A stretch of DNA of 64,000 nucleotides from Micropterix aruncella (GCA_944548615.1 OX155952.1:30901458-30965457); one strand, 5' to 3'. Positions 35,375 through 46,439 are shown, counted from the first letter of the stretch. Notes: generated by a model not told the origin, from the letters alone. Numbers and translations are program-made.

Positions 35375-35700
35375 TATGAAACGATGCAGCTGATCCTGCG
35401 ACTTCCGCGGCGCTTCGCAAAGCACCTGTCATTTACGCGTCAGTGGCGGAGTGCAAAGTCGCATTTTGCATTGCTAAAAATAGCGATGCATTACGTTGAC
35501 AAGATCAGAATTGCAATTGATGATAGCAGCGGCAGTGCGATGTATCTGTATGCCGCTGCTGAAGTACCGCACCTCAACTCCGCCCACCGACCAATGGGCG
35601 CCGCCGACTAGTGCCGTCTCGCTTCTCCCACTAGTCGCGCGGCGACGTGGGCCTTCCGCCCGACTACGGCACCCGCAGCCCTGCCATACCTCACGGGAGA
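35375..35700. promoter_or_regulatory. GC-rich island with MEF2-like site and E-boxes
   Basis: CTAAAAATAG at 35474-35483 fits the MEF2 consensus CTA(A/T)4TAG exactly. E-boxes CAGCTG (35387-35392) and CACCTG (35423-35428) lie within 90 bases. The segment is non-repetitive here. Clustered MEF2 and bHLH sites suggest an enhancer; this is inference only. Confidence 0.3.
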
Positions 35701-35748
35701 AACAAAATCCTTTTTCATTTTTAGGGTTCCATACCGGAGCGTACAAAC

Positions 35749-36709
35749 CAAGGCCGTGCCCACATTTTTTTTTCGGGGGGGGGGGGGGGGGGTCCAAAAA
35801 AAAAAGAACGGCTAATTCAAATTCAATTTTATTACCCTTACATTATGACGGGAGAAGCCCGCCACTGAAAATACTGTAGGTACTAACTACTAACTAACAT
35901 TTTCGTTTTCAAACCTAAAAACCTACAGATTTTTTTTATTATAGTCCTATTTCTATTTATACACACCATCCACCACTTCCTATTAGGCTTTTAGCTTTAT
36001 TGTGGAGTAATTTGCAGCAAAACAACATGACTGACTGACTACTGCCGCGGCAACAGGAACAACATCGTCGTCATTATCAGTTTTTTAAATTATTCTAGGT
36101 AACTGTTCAAACATTAGACGTATCACGTACGTCAAACGTTTGTTACACCGTCTCATAGCAGGGCGCTGGCCATGCCAATCGTCCAATAATTGACTCAAGC
36201 GATGGAGACAAACATTTGAGTCTTGAGTCTTTTGACAGCTCTACGCTCTTTTCGATATAAGTGGAACGGATGGATATGAAACTAACACTTAAAAACATAG
36301 GTACCCGTGAACGCCCTAAAATTGCTCGGAAACGTTCTAAGCGCTGTCCGCTAACAGAGCTTTTGATGATATGACGAAGCATGACGCTGAGATGATTGCG
36401 AGTGTCCAACTCTACTAGTTGACACTTGACTGCGCGGGATTTGTCGGTCCAACATCAAGGGTCTGTTATCGTATAGATTTCTACTGTCACTGAAATATCG
36501 TATACTGCTGTTATTTCTTCCTCGATTTTAACCCGATAACATAGCTTAGCAGAATACCCCTAATGTATTTTTTGCACCCAAAAATCGATTTTATCTAGTG
36601 TAAATCTATTTCATTTTGGAAAGTCGATTCTATCTAGTGTAAATCCATTTCATTTCGGGGGGTCCGGACCCCTCGGACCCCCCCCCCCCCCCCTCTGGGC
36701 ACGGCCATG
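35749..36709. mobile_element. hAT-type non-autonomous element with G/C runs
   Basis: GTACAAAC at 35741-35748 and 36710-36717 is an exact 8-base duplication. The ends CAAGGCCGTGCCCA and TGGGCACGGCCATG are near-perfect inverted repeats, each followed inward by long G or C tracts. CA...TG ends with 8-bp targets fit hAT. It is 961 bp with no transposase. It interrupts an older repeat whose halves read AGGGTTCCATACC and CCCCATTAGTGAGCC. Confidence 0.9.
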
Positions 36710-36717
36710 GTACAAAC

Positions 36718-37555
36718 GTAACCCCATTAGTGAGCCTTCGCTGTCTATCTCTCTGTATGTCACCGTATAGATTATCTTGGACAGTTTAAATAGCAAACGT
36801 CATGAAAAGCTATAGTATAGCTATATATCTCACGGCAGTTGTAGAACTTCTTTGCCCGCGGCCGTATTTTTTTAACGAGTCAAAATACGGTAAGATTGGG
36901 TAATGACGGTGCCTTAAGCAGGGATCATTAAATCTCATGAAATATGGTGCTTGATTACCTAAATAATAAAATAAAATCCTTAATCATTAATTCTAGGAAA
37001 AGATATGTATATCAGGAGACTCTAATATTAAAGTAACTAATCAATTTCCAAACCCTCCAATTAAAATATGTATTGCCATAAAAAAACATGTGAAATAACA
37101 ATTAAATTAAAAATATGATCATTATTTAAAAAATAATATGTATTCTATAAATATGGAATTTAATTTAATTCGGAATAAATATGGAATTCTTAATTAAATT
37201 CGAATTAATATTCTAATTATCATAACAATTAATCCATTTCATTTCATATACCAAACAAAAAAAAACATTTTTTTATGATCAGTAGAAAATAATCAGTTTT
37301 TCACACTTATCGTACGTATTTGCTTTATAACTCCATATTATAAATGTATCCTACATTTACTAGTATAGATATACATAAATCTTTTTAAAACTTAAAAATG
37401 ACCGTCGCTGCCCACATGGTCGGTAAATGACAGTCACTCACTAGGTGCTACCATTGATTATATTATAGAGAATTGGATTGCTCAACGTTGTACTATAATT
37501 TGGTAACCAGGATTTCACTACGAAACGCGACGAGTAGATGACACTGATAGTGTAA
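36718..37555. other. old repeat remnant, then AT-rich DNA
   Basis: 36718-36860 (ATTAGTGAGCCTTCGCTGTC ...) resembles a common arthropod interspersed repeat. The rest is AT-rich with nothing recognised. Confidence 0.35.
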
Positions 37556-37559
37556 AAAA

Positions 37560-37925
37560 TTGATTAATATTCTATTATTATGTTCAATATGGCGACTTTC
37601 GTGGTATTGCAGTATGGCGACGCATTGTAGATAGCGCTCTAGACACGCGTATATCACAGTATACCGAGAGAACAGTAGACGCACTCTCAAGCGACAGGGG
37701 ATTGCGGGCATAGGGTGCAAGCGAAGTGGGCAGAGGGGTACGTCTCGACGAACGCCTTTGGTTAGCGTTACGCGCGTGCGAAGGTTGGCGAACTTCTCAA
37801 AACGTTTGAACATCTGCATTGGCAGAGTAGTAGACGTGTGGCGGCCATATGCGAGCTCTTGGAGTCGTGACGTAATTCGCTTCGTTTTCGATTTTGTTCT
37901 AAGAGTCGCTACTGTCTGGTAATAC
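37560..37925 (-). repeat. GACGTACCCCTC family, inverted left part
   Basis: Reverse complement of 25846-26150: GAACAGTAGACGC, GAGGGGTACGTCTCGACG, GGCGGCCATATGCGAGC, GCTACTGTCTGG. It lies directly beside the pogo-like element. Confidence 0.7.
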
Positions 37926-37955
37926 CGTGCCTGTACAATATGAAATAATAAAATA

Positions 37956-39718
37956 CAGTAGAAATCCAATTATCCGAAGTCCGACTATCCCAATCGCTGA
38001 TTACCCGAAATTAAAACGGAAAACAATTAGGACGGAAACGTATGTGATTCGCAAAATAATGATTCTGTCTACGCGCGCTTTTGTTCTTAGGGATGATGTA
38101 CTAATGTACAGCACTTTCTAAGTACGCTTAATAAAGTGCAGCCTTTATATTTAATTAATATTAATATTGATAATAAATTTTGATATTAAATATTTTTTCT
38201 CCCAATTTAAAAAACATATTCAATTCTTTTCAATTCAATTCTTTATTGAGAAATCACACAGTATTGCAGTAATAATATTTTTTTTAATGTATGCAGATTT
38301 ACAACAAATAAAACCGGTTACGGATTTCAATAAAATTACATAAATTACGTTTTTTTTTTAACTACTTAATAAAACTAACGTACCTTCAATTTTAATTTTT
38401 TTCAATTTTAGAAGTACATAAGAGTCGAGTATGCAGGGTGTGTGTATGTGTTTGTGGGAGTGTGTTGAGCGTGTAAGTGTGGAGTGTGAGCGGGTATGAT
38501 ATTAATAATGGCGTATATAAAATATAATAATAATAATAATAATAATCAATAAAAATAGCTAAAAACCAAGTCAGCTTATTGTATCGGTTAGGGTTTGATT
38601 TACGGAGTATTTGTAAGTGATTATGGAATTATTAAAGATATCAATACCATTTAAATGGGTATTATAAAGCTCACAACAGCGTGTGAGTACTCCATTCCTT
38701 GATGCATTAGTTTTAAAGCGCGGCAATCGAAACAGGTCAAATTGGCGTGTGGTCCTCATTGCGGCGTTAATATTAATCGCTCCCACCAGGTCAGAGCAAT
38801 CGAATATACCGTTCATTATTTTATAGAGGCACAGAGCATCATTCAAGTTGCGCCGATAACATAGCGAATTTATTTTAAATAGTAAGGCCGCCTCATTAGT
38901 AGTATTACAATAACTTTTCGTCTTGAAATTTAAGTATCGAACGAACTTATTTTGGATATTTTGCAGTCTGTTAATGTGGACCTGATAATAGGGAGACCAT
39001 ATTGGAGAAGCAAACTCAAGGTGAGATCGAACAAACGCATTGTATAATACCTTCAATATTAATGGATCGGTGAATGGTTTCGATGCGCGAATTATGAAGC
39101 CAAGCATTCTACTAGATTTTTCGGCAATAGCTGCAATATGAGCCCGAAAGCTTAATCTGTCATCTAAAACTACACCCAGGTCCTTAATAGAAGTGCACGT
39201 CGCGATAGGAATGTCATCGATCTGATATGAATAGTTAATCTTGTTTCTATTTCGCGTAAAGCTTATGTGGAAACATTTTGCTACATTCATTTTTATCCTG
39301 TTTTTGTTACAATATATTTCCAAAGAGTCGAGATCCTTCTGGAGGAGAACACAATCGTTTTCAGATTTAATAATTTTATATATCTTTAAGTCATCTGCAT
39401 ACATCAGGAATTTTGAATGTTTGAAGCATTCACCGATGTCGCTAACGTACAGAATAAAAAGTATAGGTCCTAAATGTGATCCCTGTTGGATACCAGAAGG
39501 TATCAATTCACATTGTGACATAACAGAACCGATGGAGATGCAATGCGACCTATTTTTAATATACGATACTAGCCATCTGTAAAGGTCACCTCTTATACCA
39601 ATATATACAATAATTAATTAAAATAGACCCCTTTTTCGGTATAAATCCAATTATCCCAATTTTCGATTATCCGAATGGGGTCAGGTCCCATTTGATTCGA
39701 AGAATTGGAGTTCTACTG
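37956..39718. mobile_element. pogo/Tigger-like MITE carrying a nested LINE
   Basis: TA dinucleotides flank at 37954-37955 and 39719-39720. The ends CAGTAGAAATCCAATTATCC and, reverse-complemented, CAGTAGAACTCCAATTCTTC match the known pogo/Tigger terminal repeat pattern. The internal sequence left after removing the LINE is about 390 bases of AT-rich DNA with TTATCCGAA-type subterminal repeats. No DDE transposase. Confidence 0.85.
38231..39600 (-). pseudogene. jockey/CR1-like LINE, RT 3' half, nested
   Basis: A 316-codon frame (39521-38571, minus) with GIQQGSHLGPILFILYVSD (RT block B), MYADDLKIY (catalytic YADD) and KDLGVVLDDRLSF, then the C-terminal thumb with SHLEFASPIWSPYY and IQNKFVRYL. 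Homology continues upstream to about 39600 as RGDLYRWLVSYIKNR, where the copy is 5'-truncated. The frame ends properly at a stop; the 3'-UTR finishes in repeated AATTGAAT units near 38231-38260. The uninterrupted frame suggests a fairly young insertion, but it lacks the endonuclease and ORF1. Confidence 0.9.
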
Positions 39719-39764
39719 TAATAACAAACATAAATCAATATTTACATAAAGATGATATTTTTAT

Positions 39765-40140
39765 GTAAACAGGTTTCAATACTACGCACTTCAAATCTCA
39801 GATAGACTAATATATGCCAGTCTATCTCTCCGTATTGTTTCTGTGATATAATCAGCCTATATGCAGTAGATGACACAAATAATTGAGTATTATTATTGTT
39901 ATCATTGATAAAATTATTGGGTTTTTTTAATCAACCAGTCCTTTATAAAAATAACATTCAATATCAATGTTATTATAGATGGCCGAAAAAAATAATATAA
40001 GTTTGGCCGTCAATACTACTACACTATACAATACAATACAGCACCACCTGCGTTTCGCTGTTTCAGAAGGGTTGCCATATCGTACTATGAAGTTGAGCAA
40101 ACTTATAAGATAAATAATCAATTGCTTTACAATTCGTATC
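39765..40140 (-). repeat. dispersed repeat, ACGGCCAAACT family
   Basis: Inverted relative to 20205 and 30395: ATCAGCCTATATGCAGTAG, TCAACCAGTCCTTTAT, TTGGCCGTCAATACT, ACCACCTGCGTTTCGC. Confidence 0.6.
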
Positions 40141-40499
40141 TACCTATTGAGTTATGACTAGATTAACAAAAATAAAACATCATTTTGATCGTTTAAATGC
40201 TTTATTTCGGACAAGAGCGCAGAGAAGCCTTCCTTGTAATGTGTATTGAAGATTATTTCAAATATCTTTGATTTCAAATATCCAGACAAGTTGATAGATC
40301 ATCAACTTGTCCGGATAGTCCTCCTTCATCGACTTGGCCTTTCGATAGTTTTGCTTCTCGTTCTCAGCAAGTAGGTAAAGGCAATTTAAAATAAGGACTT
40401 TATTTAAATGAAAGTAATCCTAAAACTAAAGGTAAAATATTGCTATTAATATTTTGGTATAGGACAATGCCGGTCGACGACTGGTAATGCCCTCCTTAA

Positions 40500-41088
40500 G
40501 GCGACATGATACCTGGGAACGACCATATCTGAAGAATTTTAGTTTTATGAGTTTTTTGAAAAATATAAGCAATAATTTTAAAAAGTTTCTAAGTGAATCC
40601 CTCGATAAGGAACCAATTTAAAATTTGGTCTCAAAAAAGTTGCTCACTGCCATGGACATTAAGGCTTTAAACTGACTTCGAAAACTTCCAGGCGCGTTTA
40701 CTCCTACAATGTAAGCGGTGAGTGTATTTTATTATAATTTCATTATATTGACTGGTTAATTCTCTAGGGCAGCACTTAGCCACATTTTTTATTTAGGCCC
40801 TAAATTAATTACAATTAATGAAAATGTGAGAGCGCTCTGAGAGTTGCGCTAAATAAGCTTTGCCATTAACACCCTTATACCACCACTGCGTAAAGATAGT
40901 TATTCTGTGCTAGCGCTGCGATAGAGCATTTAGTATGCGTCTAGTAGCCGGCGCGAGCGGACGTAGAATCTGCGCTTGACGCTTCGTCAACGCTGGTTTT
41001 TTTTTTGGTCAAACCCTACAAAATTGACCCCGCCTATTTTTTCGCGTGTACGCCCATTTCGGATATTTTTCTGATGTCTCATGTCGCC
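40500..41088. mobile_element. TTAA-flanked MITE (piggyBac-like target)
   Basis: TTAA at 40496-40499 and 41089-41092 flank perfect inverted ends GGCGACATGA and TCATGTCGCC. TTAA targets are typical of piggyBac, although its usual CCC/GGG ends are absent. The 589-bp interior has no transposase and contains a T-run near 40998. Confidence 0.65.
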
Positions 41089-41092
41089 TTAA

Positions 41093-42880
41093 TCAGTCCT
41101 TACACCTCAGTTTGGCCAAAATGCTCCGACAGCGACCAAAAGAAGCACTAGGCGCTAAATATACAGAAACGCAGTAAGGCAAACGTTAAATCAAAAGAAC
41201 GCCGTTACTGCTGAAGTTGTTTATGCATCCACAGATTTACATATGCTAAAGTTACGAAGTAAAATAATTTTTAATAATCATTGTAATAAGTTATATTATG
41301 TAATTATTTATTATATTAAGTTATATTCAGTTATAATAAAATAAAAATAAAATATTCAGAAGCGCACATTTCGTACTTACACGGGCCTCACCAATCCAGA
41401 ATAAATGATTATTTTATTTAATTCAGATGAATGACCATTTTAACCACTATCGTCTCGTTCAATAAGTAAAATGATAATTGCGGAATTAATTATACTACAT
41501 ACAAAAGTATCTGAGTTAATATAACAGCCATGTGAGGTCAAAAAATGACGATAACGTGATCAAGGAAAGATGAATATGAACATCAATATCACTATATTAT
41601 GGTGCCATTGATTAATAAGGGAACATGTAGAAACTACGTTTTTAGTAAATTTAGGTCATATGGGATCTTCCTATTTGTAAATTTGCCGCAATTAATGACG
41701 ATTTCTATTAAAAACTTTGCGAAATGGGTTTACTAAAATAAGGCCACAAAACTAACGCGAATGCTCTTTTTTCTTTACAATATTACTAGATCTTTACAAT
41801 ATTACTAGATCAATATTATTAGATGAGCTATGTCCTCATTACAGTTGATTGGCGAAATCCCTAAAGATATGTCAACATTATTTATATTGTTGCTTCACCA
41901 AAAAACATCCAAAGTATTAAGAGGCCGTACACGAAATTTTGCGCATTTCGTGAATTTACGTAATTTTGCAGACGTGAATTTAAGGTTAAAATACTGTATT
42001 TCTATAAGTTTTATTGCACAACATAAAAGATCATTTATTATTGTCTAATGAGTGAGCTACTTTTTTGAAAATTATTATAGAATTTTGATTAATTGACCTT
42101 AAACCGGCGACTGTTTGTGAATTTTTGCTGTAAGAGGTTTAGAATATAACATATTTACGAATCGTTCTGACATCTAAACGGTATAAAAAAAATACAATGT
42201 ATTGCTGTTAAAGTCCTCTATATAATAAGTGAATCACTTTTTACTACTTTCATAAAAAAATGTTGTTAAAAAAAATATTTAACTTTGTCGTTTTTTTTAG
42301 AAAATGGGCGAAGAAATGCTTTTGATTTTGGCCTTTTAGAACTCTCGTTCATAAAATAAAAACAACAGAAATAAACTTTAGTTCAATATCAATCCATTTC
42401 CTCAAAAAAAATGCAAAACATTAATTAAAATTGGTAATAAAGTCTTTTAAAACAATCTAATTCTCGCGTTATGATACTCGCCTATGATACGATTCACGCC
42501 TCAAGTCAGCTAGTCCCCACCGAGCGCTTCCAAAGGGTGGACGTATCTCTTTGGCTCCGAAAATCCTACCTACCTATAGTTATATTATACCATTGATTAT
42601 AGAGGTATCACGGCCCACATCGATTTCGTACACGGCCTCTTAAGGAACCTATTTAGTACACAAAAATTTTCCTAATGACATACTGCTTTAACAAATAAAT
42701 GAGAATTGAAAGATATCTGCGAGCAATAATAATATAGAAAACCCTGTAGTTTATCGATTTTTTAGAACTAAAAGCACAAAATTTAAGACAGATCCTATCA
42801 CACAGTGCGCTGCCGACGGTCTACTAACGTTTAACTATAAATTAACTCACACTAGCGTCCGTTAGATTATCATATCTGTA
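41093..42880. other. AT-rich non-coding stretch
   Basis: The direct duplication CTTTACAATATTACTAGAT lies at about 41773-41810. The frame at 41830-42048 has no domain. Nothing else recognised. Confidence 0.4.
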
Positions 42881-42887
42881 TTTTTCT

Positions 42888-43070
42888 GGAAAGATGTACG
42901 TAAATGCCTCCTTCGTACGACGTAATGCCTGCATTGTTTAGAGAAGATTAAAATTTGTAGATTCGCAGAGCGTTCATATGCGTCTACGCCTTCTTCTCGA
43001 TCTTCTTGGGCAAGAGTACGGCCTGCCCAAGAAGACCGAGAAGAAGGAGGCATTACGTACATCTGTCGAC
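42888..43070. pseudogene. inverted duplication of a histone H2A C-terminal tail
   Basis: On the minus strand 43022-42984 reads AVLLPKKIEKKA then a TAG stop, the C-terminus of histone H2A (typical insect form ends AVLLPKKTEKKA). On the plus strand 43023-43046 reads LPKKTEKK, an inverted copy joined directly to the first. Beyond the tail both arms continue into AGGCATT(T)ACGTACATC, but one arm has about 80 extra bases, bounded by GAAGG. No other part of H2A is present. Confidence 0.75.
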
Positions 43071-43079
43071 CATATCTGA

Positions 43080-43140
43080 GCCCTTACGACACGTGACGTA
43101 TTCGCTTTGATTTCGATTTTGTTCTAAGATAAGCTACTGT
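43080..43140 (-). repeat. GACGTACCCCTC family, left-end fragment
   Basis: GTGACGTATTCGCTT, GATTTCGATTTTGTTC and GCTACTGTCTGG match 37865-37920. Confidence 0.65.
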
Positions 43141-43360
43141 CTGGGGTACTGTGATATCGTGTAGTAGCGCCATGTCAGACACGCCGATCTTCGAGAGACA
43201 ACAATGCAGGCTGCGCAGCGTATCTTTATAAGACTCGAAGGCGATATGTTCACCGCGAGCGATGTATCTGAGAATCGTCTGAATCGTCTCGGAATTCTCA
43301 CCAATTGCTCCTTGTGTCCCTCGTATTGCGGCGACCAAATGGGTGACACGGATTATGCTT
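43140..43360 (-). pseudogene. LINE reverse transcriptase C-terminal fragment
   Basis: Minus-strand frames give IWSPQYEGHKEQLVRIPRRF (the SPxYxxH-LExIQxRF block of the RT thumb) and, shifted by one base, SKIGVSDMALLHDI (the RRxxxDMxLLYxI block). A frameshift separates them. A perfect 11-base inverted pair, AAATGGGTGAC at 43337-43347 and its complement at 43364-43374, sits at the 5' edge. Confidence 0.7.
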
Positions 43361-43689
43361 CGCGTCACCCATTTATGCTGGCGCGGATTATACGTATTAT
43401 ACGTGTATACTTTTAGCTTCCCGGCCCACCAACCGATCAGGAGGGAAAGTAATGTGAACGCGTTTTTTTCTCGAGATGATAACGGAAATATCTATTTTGA
43501 GCCCCCCTGAGACCATTTTCAGACTGAAGTCTCTCTGTGTCTGTTTGTTTGTGTGTATGCATTTCTCCATGATATATTTATGAAACCGTGTGCTTGTTTG
43601 GCGATTATTGCAGTTAGGGAGATCGTTCGATTTCACGTATCTACGAGTTTTTAGACTGCTGTACGACTTTATCGAAATATTCCTGGCAT

Positions 43690-43965
43690 TTATTTATTTT
43701 ATTTCCTCATATTTATTTATTTATTATATTATTACTTTTTATAATTATATTTCTTTTTGAGGACCACATTTTGGGGCACTTTAGTTTAATTAGCATTTTA
43801 CTAAAACTTTGACATCTTTTTTTGTAATATCAGAGTCCTAACCACCCTAGAACGGGCTAATCCCAGTTGGGTGACAGAATCAAATAAGGAAAAGGTTATT
43901 CGGTTAGTGTTTTAAGCAAAATCAATATTTTATAGGAATTAATTCTTAAATAAATAAATAAACGA
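43690..43965 (+). repeat. LINE 3'-UTR remnant
   Basis: CCTAGAACGGGCTAATCCC, AGTTGGGTGACAG and an (AAAT)n tail; a shorter piece of the same family lies at 44755-44815 (CTTAGAACAGGCTATATCC). Confidence 0.5.
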
Positions 43966-44109
43966 TCGAAACATTCCGGTGCGGCATAAACGTGATATCG
44001 CTACCGCGATGTATCAAATATATCGAATATATTTGATAGAAGTAAAATGTCTCTTTCAAGTTCAATTTGCGTGATCTTCTTTCCAAGTTTGTTTTATATA
44101 AATAATAGT

Positions 44110-44297
44110 AAATAGTATAAGCGTTAGTTGGAGCGTTAGAGGTGGGCCTGGCGTGGGCGATGGGCGTCGCCCATTGGCGTGGGGGCGGCGCCCAAATGGG
44201 CTCCCGCCGCCGCCCGGCGCCGCGGATCGCCCAAGAGACCCGCTCAGCGCCCGCCGCGCTCGCCGCCCGCCGCCGACCCGCGAGCCAGTGCTGCAGG
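44110..44297 (+). CDS. possible first exon of a host gene, GC-rich
   Basis: A sharp GC-rich island (about 44130-44400) in AT-rich DNA, CpG-rich and non-repetitive. A plus-strand frame from ATG at 44160 stays open, rich in Arg, Pro and Ala, through AGCCAGTGCTGCAGG, followed by the strong splice donor GTGAGC at 44298. The donor phase (0) matches the frame of the exon at 46016 if the acceptor after CCCAG is used. It could equally be 5'-UTR or a promoter island, since low-complexity GC-rich frames are often open by chance. Confidence 0.35.
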
Positions 44298-44440
44298 GTG
44301 AGCCGGCGAGGTACCACGCGCCAGCGACCCGTCGCGCCGCGCCGACCGACCTAATCACGACAGTCGCAACGTCGGAACCGCGCCGATGCGGGACAGTCTT
44401 CAGTGACCGAAACATAAATGATCTGTAATGTTCCAAGTCG
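44298..44440. promoter_or_regulatory. downstream part of CpG-rich island
   Basis: GC-rich sequence continues past the putative donor to about 44400 (GTCGCGCCGCGCCGACC ...), as at insect promoters with CpG clustering. No TATA box is evident upstream apart from AT-rich DNA. Confidence 0.25.
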
Positions 44441-44832
44441 TGTTAGCTAATTTTCGCGTGCGGTTCATACGCCAGTAACATGATATGACTCATGACATGG
44501 TTTTAAACAATCGAGTAAAATTATGATATCTCAAGATTTACGCGGCATCTTTGCATGGCTCATGTATTCTAGTGAGTATTTCTTTTTTGTTTATTAGTGA
44601 TCCGTACTCAATTCGAAAAAAATGGGAAACGACCAAGGGCTTTTGTAGAAACCTATTTCTAAGGCTCTGTTTATGTCGCGATAACCGACGCATATGACAG
44701 GTTCTTTTCTTTGTTTAGTTAGTTCATACATGTACCTATCTATATCAATTTAAATGTCCGCCTTAGAACAGGCTATATCCTAGTTAGGTGACATTAAACT
44801 AGGATCACTGGCAACAGTTTTCGGCAAATCAT

Positions 44833-45002
44833 TAGTGCAGGATTTACGTATAAGCTACACAAGCTATAGCTTTTAAGGCCCCCACTTTCTTGGGGACCCC
44901 CAAAAAGTGTCCGAGTGAGCATTCGTCATATAACTATACTTAGATATACTGCAGCAATAGCTCTAATAGCTTAGCGCCTTATTAAGTGTAAATCCGGCAC
45001 TG
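44833..45002. mobile_element. short hAT-type MITE
   Basis: Left end TAGTGCAGGATTTACGTAT, right end GTAAATCCGGCACTG, inverted repeats of about 14 bases. CAAATCAT (44825-44832) and CATGTCAT (45003-45010) agree at 6 of 8 positions as an old target duplication. It is 170 bp and non-coding. Confidence 0.65.
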
Positions 45003-45010
45003 CATGTCAT

Positions 45011-45870
45011 GTTATTAGTTTTCTTGCTGCTAAATTAGTGTATATGACAGTTTAATCGTAAATTTTGTCCATTTTAGTGTAGATTATTGTGAATTACATA
45101 TTAATTGAATTATACTTAATCTGGCCGCGTCGCTAAAGATGATTGGCAGAATCCGAAACAAGCCTGGGTATGAAAAAACAACAGACATGCCGAAGTACAT
45201 ATAGCTAATATAATTTCAGTAATTACTTACAAATATCTATGTTATGTTATGATATTTAATTAAAAACATAAAAAGGCAGCCATTTATTGCATTACAATGA
45301 AACTACATACTTTATAAAACATTGAATGATGCAAATAATAACATGTTGCATACATCTAATATTCACGAAAATATATCTCAATAGTTATAGAGATTAACAT
45401 AAAAAATAAAAATATACTTATACGAGTAAATAAATCAATAAATTTGAATTACAGAAATATAATAGAACTGTAGATCAACTATTAGGCGATAGGTAGCCTT
45501 CCCTTTTTTGTTTTTGTGTATAGCTCAAAAACGATATGACAAAAATATGGCTTTATTTTCAGAAACATAGCTATTTGTTATATATTCGGTTTACATGACA
45601 GATTGTAGAAATACCCAGCCTCATCCAGGCCTCGCCAATTTTCGTTGAGTTCTTTTATATATATTTTTAAAACATTTGAAAAAAATAGGATCGCTCAACA
45701 TTACTTACTATGTTATAACCAATCCTTATAAAAACCAGCTTTTCATTGTTATTTATTTCGAGTTGGAACACTACAATCGTCGTTTTCGATTCATTACTAC
45801 AATATCTCATTATTCTAGTATTACACACAGTGTTGAAATTGACTATTATTAAAAAAGTGTATAAGAAGCT
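45011..45870. other. AT-rich non-coding stretch
   Basis: Nothing recognised; would be intron if the two putative exons belong together. Confidence 0.4.
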
Positions 45871-45874
45871 GGGC

Positions 45875-46015
45875 ACTGCGCAGCTGCATCGCGGCACGCG
45901 CCAATCCCACACCGCAAGCTCGATATCTCGTCAATTGCCGAAACCACAACATCGAACCTTCGCTAATTGGGCAGCGAAGGCGCGTTAGATCGCTCGTAGT
46001 CCTTATCGCGCCCAG
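45875..46015. promoter_or_regulatory. GC-richer segment just upstream of the exon
   Basis: CTGGGCACTGCGCAGCTGC onwards is GC-richer and non-repetitive. It may be an alternative 5'-UTR or promoter for a transcript starting at the ATG at 46103, or conserved intron sequence before the acceptor. Confidence 0.25.
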
Positions 46016-46205
46016 ATAATACCGTCAATTAGGAGGGGATTCGAAGATGTAACAGAGGAACAGGTGCCGCAGCGAGCAGACGGCTCATTCACTCGATCAG
46101 CCATGATAATGCTGTTCAAAGGCAACAGCAGTCGCCTGGAGCACCTCATCGAAAAGATACAGGCCAATAAGGAGAACCACGACGTCACAGCCGATGATAT
46201 AAAAG
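46016..46205 (+). CDS. host coding exon, gene not identified
   Basis: Best candidate host exon. After the acceptor-like CTTATCGCGCCCAG the frame is open without low complexity: RRGFEDVTEEQVP, then SAMIMLFKGNSSRLEHLI and EKIQANKENHDVTADDIKG. It stops exactly at AAAAG followed by the consensus donor GTAAGAG at 46206. Codon use looks coding-like (C/G third positions, unlike the flanks). Two internal ATGs at 46103 and 46109 could be starts if this is a first coding exon. The SRLEHLIEKIQANKE stretch is amphipathic and probably helical. I do not recognise the family and assign no function. Exon end phase is 1. Confidence 0.65.
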
Positions 46206-46439
46206 GTAAGAGCGATGTTTAGTGCAGCATTGGCATCGAGAACCGACTGATTATTTTCACTATTATAAAATATGATAACTACAAAGAAAGATACTTATGT
46301 ATATATATATAATATAAGTACGCTGGATTGTAACTAGCGTATTTTTTTTACTGTGCGCTTCTATTCCACTTACCGCAGTTTAGCAATAATTATGCACAAA
46401 ACTGTTATATTTGTAGGGTAATTAAAATTTGTAATAATG

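Noticed and set aside
35496..35879. 127-codon frame crossing a poly(G) run
   Set aside because: It spans the junction between a GC island and a hAT element and encodes a Gly run from the G tract.
37493..37969. 158-codon minus-strand frame as a gene
   Set aside because: It overlaps the GACGTACCCCTC repeat family, which is also present at 25846, 13600 and 43080.
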